From: Brachybacterium sp. P6-10-X1
Lineage (GTDB): Bacteria > Actinomycetota > Actinomycetes > Actinomycetales > Dermabacteraceae
Assembly (NCBI RefSeq): GCF_001969445.1
Contig: NZ_CP017297.1
Coordinates: 620,001-684,000 of the forward strand
Length of the DNA: 64,000 nt
Reading direction: 5' to 3'
Positions 33,317 through 41,720 of the stretch are shown one piece after another. Within the stretch, counting starts at the first letter, position 1. Every line of letters starts with the position of its first letter. Under the pieces are notes generated by a model. It saw only the letters and a program-made list of their open reading frames with translations, was not told the origin of the DNA and ran no database searches. The translations under genes and the position numbers were made by a program.

Positions 33317-35230
33317 TCAGTTTCCGGGCCGCCGGGAGTCGTCGGTGCCCCCGGTGGGTGGTGGCCAGTGCTTGGTGCGCCCGGGGATGAGGCGGGCGGA
33401 GTTGAGGATGAATGCGGTCTCGCTGCCGACGTGGATGAAGGCCGCTGTGATCGGGCTGAGGAGCCCGGCCGCTGCCAGGGCGATGCCGATGAGGTCCACG
33501 GCGATCGTGCCGATGAAGTTGACCATCACGATGCGGCGGGCTCGACGGGCGACGCGGATCGTGTGTACGAGGTCGTCGAGGTCGGAGCTGATGAGGACGA
33601 CGTCCGCGCTGTCCTGGGCGATCTGTGTGCCGCTGCCCATGGCGATGCCGACGTTGGCGCGGGCGAGGGAGGGTGCGTCGTTTACGCGGTCGCCGATCAT
33701 CGCGAGTGTGCTTCCGGCTGCCTGCTCGGCGTCGATGGCGGCGAGCTTCTGATCGGGCAGGAGTCCGGCACGGACGTCGTCGATGCCGAGATCGGCGGCG
33801 ATGGCCCGGGCAACGTTCTCCTGATCGCCCGTGATCATCATGCTGCGGATTCCCTGGCGGTGCAGCTCAGAGATCGCGACTCGGGCCTCGGTGCGCACTG
33901 TGTCCGCGAGCAGGATCCTGCCTGCCCAGCGTTCGTCGATCGAGACATGGACCGAGGTGGTGATGCCCTCGTCGAGATCTGGGGGAGCGTCCGTCACGAG
34001 CGTGCGAGTGCCGGCCAGGATCCGATGGCTGTCGACGACGGCACGCACCCCCTGGCCGGGTAGGTACTCGAACTCGTAGGGCATCTCCAACGGAAGCCCG
34101 CGTTCCCGCGCGGCAGTTACCACGGCGCGCCCGAGCGGGTGCTCGGAGTAGGACTCCACGGTCGCGGTGAGCCGAAGGAGTTCATCGGGGTCGATCCCGG
34201 CGCGGGGGTGGATCGTCGTGACGCGTGGGGCGCCCTCGGTCAGAGTGCCGGTCTTGTCGAAGGCAATGGTGTCGACGGTGGAGAGGGTCTCGAGGTGGGC
34301 TCCATCCTTGACGAATGCCCCGGAGCGGGCGATCCGGGCGATCGCAGCGAGAGCCGCCAGAGGTGTTCCGGCCGCGATGCCGCACGCCCCGGCGACGACG
34401 ACTACGGAGATTGTCGCCGTGAGATCTCTGGTGATCAGGTAGGTCACGGCTGCGCCAGCCAGTGCGAGGTAGACGAGCCACGCGGCAAGACGGTCCGCGA
34501 GACGTTGCACAGGGGGCTCGGATTCTTGGGCCTCCCGTACGGCGTCGATGATCTGCCCGTAGGTCGACTCGGTCCCGACCTTCTCGGCGCGAATCTCGAC
34601 GGTTCCGACCTGGTTGACCGAACCGGAATAGACCGGGTCGCCCGTGGTGACGTCGACGGGGAGGGATTCTCCGGTGATGCGGGATTGATCAACGGTGGTC
34701 TGTCCCGCCACGACGGCCCCGTCGACCGGGACACGGCCGCCGGGAGCGACGAGGAGCACGTCCCCCGGGAGTGCCTCGGACAGGGGAGCCTCGATGATGT
34801 CGTCGCCGCTGCGGATGTGGACCGTTTGCGGGAGGAAGGCCATGAGGTCGGTTAGTGCGTCCTTGCCGCGGTCCAAGGAGAGGTCCTCAAGGATCTCCGC
34901 AGCCAGCACGAACGCCGTGATTACCAGAGCGGTGACCCATTCGCCGATTGCTGCGGCGGCGATGATTGCAATGAGCATGGATAGCTCCATGCTCATCCGA
35001 CGACGACGCATGTCTGCCCAGGCCTCGGACGCGATGGGCCAGCAGCCGATCACGAGACCGAGGACGGCGACTAGCGGGATGTCAGGCCATGGCCGCGTCA
35101 AGCCCGCGATGGTGGCGAGTGCGCACAGAGCGACCACGGCGGTCCGCAGGAGATCCTGTTTGTCGATCCGGCTCCACAATCTCTTTCGACCGGAGGACTG
35201 GGTGGTGGGGGTGGCGAGATCGGCGGTCAC
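33317..35230 (-). CDS. P1B-type metal-transporting ATPase with unusual metal motif
   Basis: 637 residues from a GTG overlapping the regulator stop (GTGA). No N-terminal metal-binding domain. Actuator motif TGES (about 188), phosphorylated Asp325 in DKTGT, HP motif SEHPLG, and GDRVNDAP at the hinge, where Arg replaces the usual second Gly. The membrane metal motif, normally CPC or SPC, reads GACGIAAGTP at 281-290: Cys283 is kept but Pro and the second Cys are missing. The substrate is therefore uncertain (Zn, Cd, Co or Ni rather than Cu). Coupling to a SmtB-like sensor supports a divalent metal. Confidence 0.87.
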   Translation of the reverse strand: MTADLATPTTQSSGRKRLWSRIDKQDLLRTAVVALCALATIAGLTRPWPDIPLVAVLGLVIGCWPIASEAWADMRRRRMSMELSMLIAIIAAAAIGEWVTALVITAFVLAAEILEDLSLDRGKDALTDLMAFLPQTVHIRSGDDIIEAPLSEALPGDVLLVAPGGRVPVDGAVVAGQTTVDQSRITGESLPVDVTTGDPVYSGSVNQVGTVEIRAEKVGTESTYGQIIDAVREAQESEPPVQRLADRLAAWLVYLALAGAAVTYLITRDLTATISVVVVAGACGIAAGTPLAALAAIARIARSGAFVKDGAHLETLSTVDTIAFDKTGTLTEGAPRVTTIHPRAGIDPDELLRLTATVESYSEHPLGRAVVTAARERGLPLEMPYEFEYLPGQGVRAVVDSHRILAGTRTLVTDAPPDLDEGITTSVHVSIDERWAGRILLADTVRTEARVAISELHRQGIRSMMITGDQENVARAIAADLGIDDVRAGLLPDQKLAAIDAEQAAGSTLAMIGDRVNDAPSLARANVGIAMGSGTQIAQDSADVVLISSDLDDLVHTIRVARRARRIVMVNFIGTIAVDLIGIALAAAGLLSPITAAFIHVGSETAFILNSARLIPGRTKHWPPPTGGTDDSRRPGN

Positions 35231-35622
35231 GCCCCGCCACCCGTATCGGTCGACGTGGCGGAGGGGTTTCCGGACGAGTTCAGATGATGCCGGGGCACGC
35301 CGTCAACCACGTGCTCTGCCTGGAACACCGCATGCGTGACCAGCGCGACGGCGTGTTCGTCGAGAAGGCTGTAGTAGACGCGAGTCCCGTCCTGACGCGT
35401 CTGGACCACCTTCGCCCAGCGCAGCTTCGCCAGATGCTGCGACACCGCCGTCGGGGACTTGTCGACCTGCTGGGCAAGATCGTTGACGGAGAGCTCCCCG
35501 GCGCGCAGGGCCAAGATGATGCGCACCCGCGTCGCATCGGACAGCAGCGTGAACACCTCCGCTGCCAAATCGACGAACTGACTCTCCACACCGAACGTGC
35601 ATGCGTGCGTATCTTCACTCAT
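35227..35622 (-). CDS. ArsR/SmtB family divalent-metal sensor
   Basis: 131 residues. HTH about 44-75 (VNDLAQQVDKSPTAVSQHLAKLR), wing QDGTRVYYSLLD. At the last helix, Asp88-x-His90 and His104 match three of the four alpha5 ligands of SmtB/CzrA; the fourth position is Gln101. N-terminal His6 and Cys8 could complete a site, as in NmtR-like sensors. It represses until metal binds, and operates the ATPase gene that overlaps its stop. A perfect 7-bp dyad at 35610-35631 covers its own start codon. Confidence 0.88.
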   Translation of the reverse strand: MSEDTHACTFGVESQFVDLAAEVFTLLSDATRVRIILALRAGELSVNDLAQQVDKSPTAVSQHLAKLRWAKVVQTRQDGTRVYYSLLDEHAVALVTHAVFQAEHVVDGVPRHHLNSSGNPSATSTDTGGGA

Positions 35623-35631
35623 ACGAAGATA
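35610..35631. promoter_or_regulatory. ArsR/SmtB operator over the regulator start codon
   Basis: TATCTTC-N8-GAAGATA is a perfect inverted repeat of 7 bp that spans the ATG at 35622. A site here would block both transcription and start of translation of the regulator and the ATPase, giving autoregulation. Confidence 0.6.
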
Positions 35632-35733
35632 GTAACGGTTGTCGGGCGTGGAGGGAACAGGTGAGGACGTTGCGCCAGCACCCTCCCAGGCTGGATCGCT
35701 ACAGCGTCGGAGCCCGCGCTACCGCGCGCCAGG

Positions 35734-35753
35734 GATCCTTCTATGTTCGTCAA
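35734..35753. repeat. Right copy of the 20-bp direct repeat
   Basis: Identical to 23179-23198 and in the same direction. It is preceded by AGG here and AGA on the left, and the sequences diverge right after it except for a shared CCG. Downstream the frame from ATG (Met-Phe-Val-Lys) ends within 13 codons. The DNA from here to 36596 is degenerate-looking, as expected at the edge of an insertion. Confidence 0.6.
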
Positions 35754-35829
35754 ACCGGGCTCATGGCTGGCTCAGTGGTGTTGAGGTTCCGGTAGATCTG
35801 GCGGGCGAGGAAGTGCTTCAAGCAGCGGC

Positions 35830-36102
35830 GTGCAGAACCAAGCATTACGCGTAATCGACGCCGTCAGCGACCGTCTTGGTGACCCCGACATTTCTCGGAT
35901 CCAGAGTGTCAACCGGCACATGGCTGTGCCCCATGTGGCCTCACCGCAGGAGGAGGCGGATGAGCATCGGAAGGAGCTCGTGAAGGATGCCGTGAATCTT
36001 GCCAAGGCCGCAAAGCACGACGTCAACCCGAGTCGATTGGAGGCCGGAGCAGCAGCCAACGCGGCGCTGAGTGTGGTCGGCATTTTCCGCGCTCCGCAAT
36101 AG
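35830..36102 (+). CDS. Possible small protein of unknown function
   Basis: 90 codons from a GTG (MQNQALRVIDAVSDRLGD...). Moderately charged, no membrane helix, no recognised family. No convincing ribosome-binding site. It lies in a 970-bp region between the metal ATPase operon and csoR that otherwise looks degenerate, so it may be the end of a lost gene. Confidence 0.3.
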   Translation: MQNQALRVIDAVSDRLGDPDISRIQSVNRHMAVPHVASPQEEADEHRKELVKDAVNLAKAAKHDVNPSRLEAGAAANAALSVVGIFRAPQ

Positions 36103-36103
36103 G

Positions 36104-36542
36104 TCATCTCATCAGGGATTGCCCGAGCGCCTCGTCCGGGCAGCCGTCCCAACGGTCGCTGAAGTCCTTCGCGATGGCCACGGCGGCCCAGCGGTCGTAG
36201 CTCTCAGACACCGAGCCATTCACTCGTCGGGCGACTGTCGCGAGGGCCGTCCAGAGGTAGTGGCAGACGGCCTCGAGGCGCCACAGCCGGCCTCGAGGCC
36301 CCACAGCGCCTGGAGGACGGCGGCGATGTGGTCGTGAGTGAGCTTCTCAGGGAGGGCACGGCGACGATCTCCTCGCCGACGTCCGTCAGCAGCTCGATGG
36401 TGAGAGGACGATGGCCGCAATCGGACCACTCGAGCCCGCAGCCGGCTTCACCTCGATGAACGTGATTGCGGCCCCGGTGGTCCAACAGCAAGACCGGCAC
36501 GTGTGCATGCTGCAAAGGGACGTGGCGGCTGGAGACCTGCAA
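36104..36542 (-). pseudogene. Frameshifted remnant of an unknown gene
   Basis: Three minus-strand frames join into one protein-like text. From 36542 comes VPVLLLDHRGRNHVHRG and PLTIELLTDVGEEIVAVP. After a shift comes EKLTHDHIAAVLQALWGLEA, and after another (with a short duplicated GGCCTCGAGG stretch) comes VCHYLWTALATVARRVN to the stop at 36104. The pieces look coding, but no family is recognised. Two frame changes imply it is dead. Confidence 0.4.
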
Positions 36543-36596
36543 CTACCGCGTACAGAACCGGCTCGTTGAGAGCCGCTCCGCGGGGTCGAGGAATAT

Positions 36597-36935
36597 TCAG
36601 GAGCGGACGAGTCGGGCGATGGCGTCCGACGCTTCCTTGATCTTCTCGTCGGCCGCGTCTCCGCCGTTCTGGGCGGCGTCTGCGACGCAGTGGGTGAGGT
36701 GGTCGTCGAGTAGGCCGAGCGCTACGCCTCGGAGCGCGCTGGTCAGAGCGCTGACCTGGGTCAAGATGTCGATGCAGTATTGCTCCTCGTCGACCATCCG
36801 GTGCAGGCCGCGGGCCTGGCCCTCGATGCGTTTGAGGCGGGCGAGGTAGCGGGCCTTGTCGGTGATGTAGCCGTGGCCAGCGTGCTGGTCGGCCTCGGGG
36901 GCCACGTCGGAGCGAGGGTCGAGTGCGTTGGTCAT
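36597..36935 (-). CDS. csoR: Copper-sensing repressor CsoR
   Basis: 112 residues; GGAG precedes the ATG. All-helical DUF156 protein with the Cu(I) site Cys54, His79 and Cys83 in YCIDILTQ and LLDDHLTHC, and the helix ARLKRIEGQARGLHRMV. The N-terminal 20 residues are extra. CsoR binds GC-rich dyads and releases them when it takes up Cu(I). Last gene of the minus-strand copZ-copA-csoR operon, so feedback is built in. Matching dyads lie at 39809-39858 and 41171-41187. Confidence 0.93.
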   Translation of the reverse strand: MTNALDPRSDVAPEADQHAGHGYITDKARYLARLKRIEGQARGLHRMVDEEQYCIDILTQVSALTSALRGVALGLLDDHLTHCVADAAQNGGDAADEKIKEASDAIARLVRS

Positions 36936-37024
36936 GTTGTTCTCCGTGTAATGGGGGTGGGACGGGCTCCGATGATGCCGCGTCCGGGGGAGGCTCGCGG
37001 CGTCACCCAGGCAGTTCCTTGAGG

Positions 37025-39346
37025 TCAGACCCCGGCTGGTCGCGTGGTGCGGGCACGCCGGGCGACTGGGGCTGGGGCAGAGTCGTGGGCGCGGCTCTTG
37101 AAGCCGCGGAGTCGCAGGCTGTTGCCGACCACGAAGACGCTGGAGAATGCCATTGCGGCGCCGGCCAGCATCGGGTTGAGCAGGCCGAGGGCGGCCAGCG
37201 GGATCGCGGCCGTGTTGTAGGCGAAGGCCCAGAACAGGTTCCCCTTGATCGTGCCGAGGGTCCGGCGGGAAAGGCGGATCGCGTCGGCCGCGCTGCGCAG
37301 GTCGCCACGCACCAGGGTGATGTCGGCGGCCTCGATCGCGACGTCGGTACCGGTGCCCATGGCCAGTCCGAGATCGGCCTGCGCGAGGGCCGCGGCGTCG
37401 TTGACACCGTCACCGACCATCGCGACGACCTTGCCCTCGGCCTGCAGGCGCGAGATCACGTCGATCTTGTCTTTCGGGAGGACCTCGGCGATGACCTGGT
37501 CAATGCCGACCTCTCCCGCGATGGACTCTGCGACCGCGCGGTTGTCGCCGGTGAGAAGCACCGGGGTCAGGCCGAGGCCCGTGAGTTGGGTGACCGCCTC
37601 GGCGCTGGTGGGCTTGACGGTGTCGGCGACCACCAGGATGCCCCGGGCGATGCCGTCCCAGCCGATGGCGACGACCGTCTTGCCCTGTTCCTCGGCCTCC
37701 GCCTTAGCGGCAGCGACCTCGGGGCTCAGGGCCATCTGCGTCTCGGCGAGGAGGCTCTCGCGGCCGACGACGACGGTACGTCCCTCGACGGTGCCGCGCA
37801 CGCCCTTGCCCTCGACGTTGGTGAAGTCCGACAGCGTCGGAAGTTCGCCGACGTCCTGCGTCGCGCCCTTGGCGATCGCCTGGGCGATCGGATGCTCGGA
37901 GGAGTCCTCGACGGCGCCGGCCAGTCGCAGCAACTCGGCGCGATCGGTGCCTTCATCGGTGACGACATCAGTGAGGGTCATCTTCCCGGTGGTGACGGTG
38001 CCGGTCTTGTCCAGCACCACGGTGTCGACCTTGCGGGTCGACTCCAGGACCTCCGGGCCCTTGATCAGGATGCCCAACTGAGCCCCGCGGCCGGTGCCGA
38101 CCAGCAGCGCGGTCGGGGTGGCCAGACCGAGGGCACAGGGGCAGGCGATGATCAGGACCGCGACGGCGGCGGTGAAGGCGGCTGTCAGGGGGAATCCGGC
38201 AGCGATCCAGACGCCGAGGGTGACCGCGGCGATCGCGATCACGATCGGCACGAAGATCCCGGAGACCCGGTCGGCCAGGCGCTGGACCTCGGCCTTGCCG
38301 GACTGGGCGTCCTCGACCATCTTGGCCATCTGCGCCAGTTGGGTGTCGGAGCCGATGCGCGTGGCGCGGACCACGAGCCGGCCCCCGGCGTTGACGGTGG
38401 CACCGGTGACGTTGTCGCCCGCGCCGACTTCGACCGGCATGGACTCACCGGTGAGCATCGAGGCGTCGACCGCCGAGCTGCCGTTGACGATGACTCCGTC
38501 GGTGGCGATCTTCTCGCCCGGCCGAACGATGAACTCGTCGCCTTCGCCCAACTCGGAAGTCGGGATCCGGCTCTCGACCCCGCCGCGGAGGACGGCGACG
38601 TCCTTCGCACCCAGGTCCAGCAGAGCGCGCAGCGCCGCGCCGGCCTGCCGCTTGGACCGCTTCTCGAAGTAGCGGCCCAAGAGGATGAACATCGTCACCC
38701 CGGCGGCGACCTCGAGATAGATGTTCGCGGCCCCGTCGGATGGCGAGACAGTCAGCTCGAACGGATGGGTCATGCCCGGCACGCCCGCCGTGCCGAAGAA
38801 CAGCGCGTACAGGGACCACAGGAACGCTGCCGAGGTGCCCATGGAGATCAGGGTGTCCATCGTGGCCGCGCCATGGCGCAGGTTGGTCCACGCTGCCTTG
38901 TGGAACGGCCAGGCTGCCCAGACGATGACCGGCGCGGCCAGAGCGAGCGAGGCCCACTGCCAGTAGGTGAACTGCAGCGCCGGGATCATCGCCATCGCGA
39001 TGACCGGGATCGAGAGCACCACCGAGCCGATCAAACGATGGCGTAGCGAGGTCAGTTCCGGGTCCTCCTGCTCGGCCCCGTCACCCTGGCCGCCGTCGGG
39101 CTTCTCTGGTTGCGGCAAGGCCGCGGTGTAGCCAGTCTTTTCGACCTCGGTGACCAGGTGGAACGGGTCGTAGCCGGCCGGTGCGGTGACGCGTGCCTTT
39201 TCGGTGGCGTAGTTTACGGTGGCGGTGACGCCATCGAGCTTGTTGAGTTTCCGCTCGATCCGGTTCGCGCACGAGGCGCAGGTCATGCCGCCGATCTCGA
39301 GCTCGTAATCACTGTCCAGCGGCTGCTGGGTCGGGGATGCAGACAT
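37025..39346 (-). CDS. copA: Copper-exporting P1B-1 ATPase
   Basis: 773 residues; GAAGGAAG before the ATG. One N-terminal HMA domain with GGMTCASC (Cys23, Cys26). Helices then [14 protein letters not shown] at about 402 (the Cu(I) motif), DKTGT, SEHPIA and [13 protein letters not shown] Met/His patch in the extracellular loop ([12 protein letters not shown]) is typical of Cu(I) release sites. It exports cytoplasmic Cu(I) using ATP, fed by CopZ encoded upstream. The gap to copZ (39347-39572) is larger than usual. The operon is under the two CsoR dyads at 39809-39858. Confidence 0.95.
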   Translation of the reverse strand: MSASPTQQPLDSDYELEIGGMTCASCANRIERKLNKLDGVTATVNYATEKARVTAPAGYDPFHLVTEVEKTGYTAALPQPEKPDGGQGDGAEQEDPELTSLRHRLIGSVVLSIPVIAMAMIPALQFTYWQWASLALAAPVIVWAAWPFHKAAWTNLRHGAATMDTLISMGTSAAFLWSLYALFFGTAGVPGMTHPFELTVSPSDGAANIYLEVAAGVTMFILLGRYFEKRSKRQAGAALRALLDLGAKDVAVLRGGVESRIPTSELGEGDEFIVRPGEKIATDGVIVNGSSAVDASMLTGESMPVEVGAGDNVTGATVNAGGRLVVRATRIGSDTQLAQMAKMVEDAQSGKAEVQRLADRVSGIFVPIVIAIAAVTLGVWIAAGFPLTAAFTAAVAVLIIACPCALGLATPTALLVGTGRGAQLGILIKGPEVLESTRKVDTVVLDKTGTVTTGKMTLTDVVTDEGTDRAELLRLAGAVEDSSEHPIAQAIAKGATQDVGELPTLSDFTNVEGKGVRGTVEGRTVVVGRESLLAETQMALSPEVAAAKAEAEEQGKTVVAIGWDGIARGILVVADTVKPTSAEAVTQLTGLGLTPVLLTGDNRAVAESIAGEVGIDQVIAEVLPKDKIDVISRLQAEGKVVAMVGDGVNDAAALAQADLGLAMGTGTDVAIEAADITLVRGDLRSAADAIRLSRRTLGTIKGNLFWAFAYNTAAIPLAALGLLNPMLAGAAMAFSSVFVVGNSLRLRGFKSRAHDSAPAPVARRARTTRPAGV

Positions 39347-39572
39347 GTCGTTGACTTCCTTCTTCCAGGAACTACGGGGCGGGACGCGGGAAGCCTGCGC
39401 CGGGTCAGTGGCCCTCGTCGTCCTTCTCCGCGGCTGTGGTTCTGCCGCTGCGGTGAAGACGTGCTACTCCGCCGCCCAGGGGCGCAGACCTTCGCGTCGA
39501 CCTCGAAGCCCGAGCCTGCGAACTTAGTCACGAGCTCGCAGCCGCACAGAGCGAACCGGGGGCCCGCTTTGA
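39347..39572 (-). other. Gap between copZ and copA with a degenerate small reading frame
   Basis: Directly after the copZ stop the minus strand reads KAGPRFALCGCELVTKFAGS and continues to about 39480. In a second frame it then reads [11 protein letters not shown] and a stop at about 39413. The Cys-x-Cys start resembles small zinc-ribbon proteins, but no start codon is evident and one frame shift is needed. Probably a decayed small gene; no other feature seen. Confidence 0.25.
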
Positions 39573-39788
39573 TCAGGCGCGCTGCGCCGTGTAGCCGGCT
39601 TCGTCGACCGCGGCCAGCACGGCGGAGTCGTCGATCGGTTGAGCGGCTGTGATGACGAGCTTGCCCGTCTGCGCGCTGACGTCGATCTGGTCCACGCCAG
39701 CGATCTCGCCGACTTCCTCACGGACTGACATCTCGCAGTGCCCGCAGGTCATGCCGGTCACCTGGTATTCGTACTGGTTCTGATCCAA
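39573..39788 (-). CDS. copZ: Copper chaperone CopZ (HMA domain)
   Basis: 71 residues. The start is a TTG at 39788, supported by GGAGG 6 nt upstream. One heavy-metal-associated domain with GMTCGHC (Cys15, Cys18) and the usual beta-alpha-beta order. It carries Cu(I) to CopA. First gene of the operon, 60 bp downstream of a strong CsoR-controlled promoter. Confidence 0.93.
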   Translation of the reverse strand: MDQNQYEYQVTGMTCGHCEMSVREEVGEIAGVDQIDVSAQTGKLVITAAQPIDDSAVLAAVDEAGYTAQRA

Positions 39789-39808
39789 GGTGCGCCTCCA
39801 TTCGATAA

Positions 39809-39868
39809 ATACCCCGAGGGGGTATGTGGCTCGCCCACCGTTTTACCCCTTAGGGGTACTCGTGTCAA
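39809..39868 (-). promoter_or_regulatory. CsoR-controlled promoter of copZ-copA-csoR with two perfect dyads
   Basis: On the minus strand TTGACA (39868-39863), a 17-bp spacer and TAAAAC make a near-consensus promoter. The spacer and -10 are covered by TACCCC-TAA-GGGGTA (39858-39844). A second dyad ATACCCC-CTC-GGGGTAT (39825-39809) lies between promoter and copZ. Both match the known CsoR operator type, giving strong, copper-relieved repression. Confidence 0.82.
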
Positions 39869-41139
39869 GCGGTCTCCGGGCGCGGCGCAAAAATTTGGTC
39901 GGGCCCGGGGCCCCGGGGAGCCGTGGCGGATTGCTCCAAGCGCTCGTGTCGACCTATCTCGTCCTTGTGGCGGAGAGCGGCGAGGGCGGGGCCGATGCCG
40001 ACGACGCCGACGAGCCCCCCACGGTCGTCCAGAGCGCCGATCGTGAAGGCGTCCGTGGTCGGGTCCCCGCCGAGCAGGGTCTCGCTGATCGCAGTGCCCG
40101 GCTCGCCGAGGACGGTCAGGCGGGTGCCATAGGCGTCACTGGTGAAGGTGGGCAGGGTTTTGAACGCGCCGGGGTCGGTGACGCTCGCGTCCAGGTCGAA
40201 CAAAGCAGTGCGGGCGGCATGTCGGCCCTGTTCGGTGGCGAGTGCCCAATGCCCCCGGGGTGTCGGGCGACCGCCCGGGGTCTGGATGCGGGCAGCGTCG
40301 CCGGCGGCGTAGATGTCGGCTGCGCTGGGTACACGGAGCCGGTCATCGACGATGAGACTTCCCTCGGTGATGGGCAGGCCGCTGCCGGCAAGCCACTCCG
40401 TGGCGGGCGCTGTGCCATGCGCGACCACGGCGAGGTCGACGAAAAGCTCTTGCCCGTCCGTGAGTTGGAGCCGCAGGCTCCCGCCAGTGAGAGAAGCGTT
40501 GGCCAGGGTGGCATCGGGAACGAAGTGGACATGGCGACGGTGCTGCTCGGCGATCCAAGCGCCCACAGTCGGCCCCACGTGACGCTGCAGCGGAGTCTTC
40601 GAGCGGCTGATCACGGTGACGTCGACGTCGGCGGCCTGGAGGGCGCCGGCCGCCTCGAGCGCGATGACGCCGCCGCCCAGCACCGCGACCCGCCGGGGTC
40701 GATCTGCGGTTCCGGTCAGGATGGCGAGGCGACGTAGACGCTGCGCGTCGGCGGCGGTGTGTAGTGTCAGGAAGCGATCCCGTGTGGCCGGCTCCGCCAC
40801 CCCGGTCCACCGCCGCGGGGCAGCTCCGGTGGCGATGACCAGCGCAGCCCAAGACAAACTCTCCCCGCTGGCCAGGTCCAGGCGGCGAGCCGAGGGGGAC
40901 AGCGACATCGCGGGGTCGGCGAGGCGCCAGGTGACGCCGTCGGCACGCGCCTCCGGCAGGGCCACCGCGTCGACCTCGTACTGGCCTTTCAGCAGCCCCT
41001 TGCTGACGGTCGTGCGGTTGTAGGGCGGGCCCGGCTCGCCGGTGACGACCGTGATCGCCCCGTCCCAGCCCTGCGCCCGTAGCTCCCCCACAGCTGCCGC
41101 TCCCGCGGCTCCGCCGCCGACCACAACGATCTCGGTCAT
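39865..41139 (-). CDS. FAD/NAD(P)-dependent oxidoreductase of the ferredoxin-reductase type
   Basis: 424 residues from the ATG at 41139. FAD-binding VVVGGGAAGAAAVGELR at the start, PPYNRTTVSKGLL, NAD-binding VAVLGGGVIALEAAGAL near 155, and the second FAD motif DIYAAGDAARI near 288. This is the layout of putidaredoxin/rhodocoxin reductase-like enzymes, which pass NADH electrons to a small Fe-S protein. No ferredoxin gene is nearby. It is divergent from the YHS/complex-I-like operon across a CsoR dyad, so it may be its electron-input partner or a general copper-stress reductase. Its 3' end reaches into the copZ promoter. Confidence 0.85.
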   Translation of the reverse strand: MTEIVVVGGGAAGAAAVGELRAQGWDGAITVVTGEPGPPYNRTTVSKGLLKGQYEVDAVALPEARADGVTWRLADPAMSLSPSARRLDLASGESLSWAALVIATGAAPRRWTGVAEPATRDRFLTLHTAADAQRLRRLAILTGTADRPRRVAVLGGGVIALEAAGALQAADVDVTVISRSKTPLQRHVGPTVGAWIAEQHRRHVHFVPDATLANASLTGGSLRLQLTDGQELFVDLAVVAHGTAPATEWLAGSGLPITEGSLIVDDRLRVPSAADIYAAGDAARIQTPGGRPTPRGHWALATEQGRHAARTALFDLDASVTDPGAFKTLPTFTSDAYGTRLTVLGEPGTAISETLLGGDPTTDAFTIGALDDRGGLVGVVGIGPALAALRHKDEIGRHERLEQSATAPRGPGPDQIFAPRPETA

Positions 41140-41161
41140 CCGTCCCAAATCCCTTCAGCGC

Positions 41162-41190
41162 TTGCAATGGATACCCCGGCGGGGTATAGA
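41162..41190 (+). promoter_or_regulatory. CsoR-type dyad inside the promoter of the YHS/complex-I-like operon
   Basis: TTGCAA (41162-41167), 17-bp spacer and TATAGA (41185-41190) form a promoter toward the YHS gene. The spacer holds ATACCCC-GGC-GGGGTAT (41171-41187), a perfect 7-bp dyad of the same type as at copZ. It lies midway between the flavoprotein gene and the YHS gene, so it can control both. This is the direct sequence link between the complex-I-like cluster and copper. Confidence 0.75.
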
Positions 41191-41290
41191 TTGCACGGTA
41201 GCACCGCAGCAGCGGCGACCTACCGGCCACAACAAGGCCGGACACGGCGGCCGAGGCCGACCGCGACAACCGAGACACGAGGAGCAAGAC

Positions 41291-41536
41291 ATGGCTCACG
41301 AGCACAACCACGATCACGGACACGAGCACGCGCACGGCGGGCACAGCCACACTCCGGCGGCCGCGCCGGGTGAGGAGCTGGCGCAGTGCCCGGTGATGCC
41401 GGGCAGCATGGCGGTCAAGGCGGAGGCCGAGGCCGCTGGGCTGGTGCGCGAGTACGAGGGCACGACCTACTACCTCTGCTGCGACGCCTGCGCTCCGATG
41501 TTCGACGCGGATCCGGCGCAGTACGTCGGCGCCTGA
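41291..41536 (+). CDS. His-rich YHS-domain metal-binding protein
   Basis: 81 residues; AGGAG lies 7 nt before the ATG. The first 20 residues are nearly all His/Gly/Glu (HEHNHDHGHEHAHGGHSH), a metal-binding tail. A YHS domain follows (CPVMPGSMAV, TTYYLCCDACAPMFDADP) with Cys pairs. YHS domains occur in copper ATPases and chaperones. First gene behind the CsoR dyad, followed after 184 bp by the complex-I-like genes, for which it may be a copper-delivery factor. Confidence 0.85.
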   Translation: MAHEHNHDHGHEHAHGGHSHTPAAAPGEELAQCPVMPGSMAVKAEAEAAGLVREYEGTTYYLCCDACAPMFDADPAQYVGA

Positions 41537-41543
41537 CCACTAC

Positions 41544-41589
41544 TTCGCGCCCGCGTCCGGGTCGGGTTCGCGCCCGCGTCCGGGTCGGG
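41544..41589. repeat. 23-bp perfect tandem duplication
   Basis: TTCGCGCCCGCGTCCGGGTCGGG stands twice without spacer (units 41544-41566 and 41567-41589; first 20 bases shown as TTCGCGCCCGCGTCCGGGTC). It lies between the YHS gene and the nuoA-like gene and could form a GC-rich structure acting as an attenuator or transcript processing site. Function unknown. Confidence 0.8.
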
Positions 41590-41720
41590 CACCGCTCCAG
41601 CCGGCAACGAGGGTTGACGACGCCGTCGACTGATGGAAAGGGGACTTGCGGGAGGGTCAGCCATCCCGCCGGTAAGTGACAGACTTCATTGCCTCGACGA
41701 CTGCGTAGGGAGGGATCGCC

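Noticed and set aside
36923-39046. Plus-strand open frame of about 700 codons opposite copA
   Set aside because: Antisense shadow; copA on the other strand has every P1B motif.
41544-41589. Small promoter iteron set
   Set aside because: Only two copies, very GC-rich, no promoter elements beside them; kept only as a tandem duplication.
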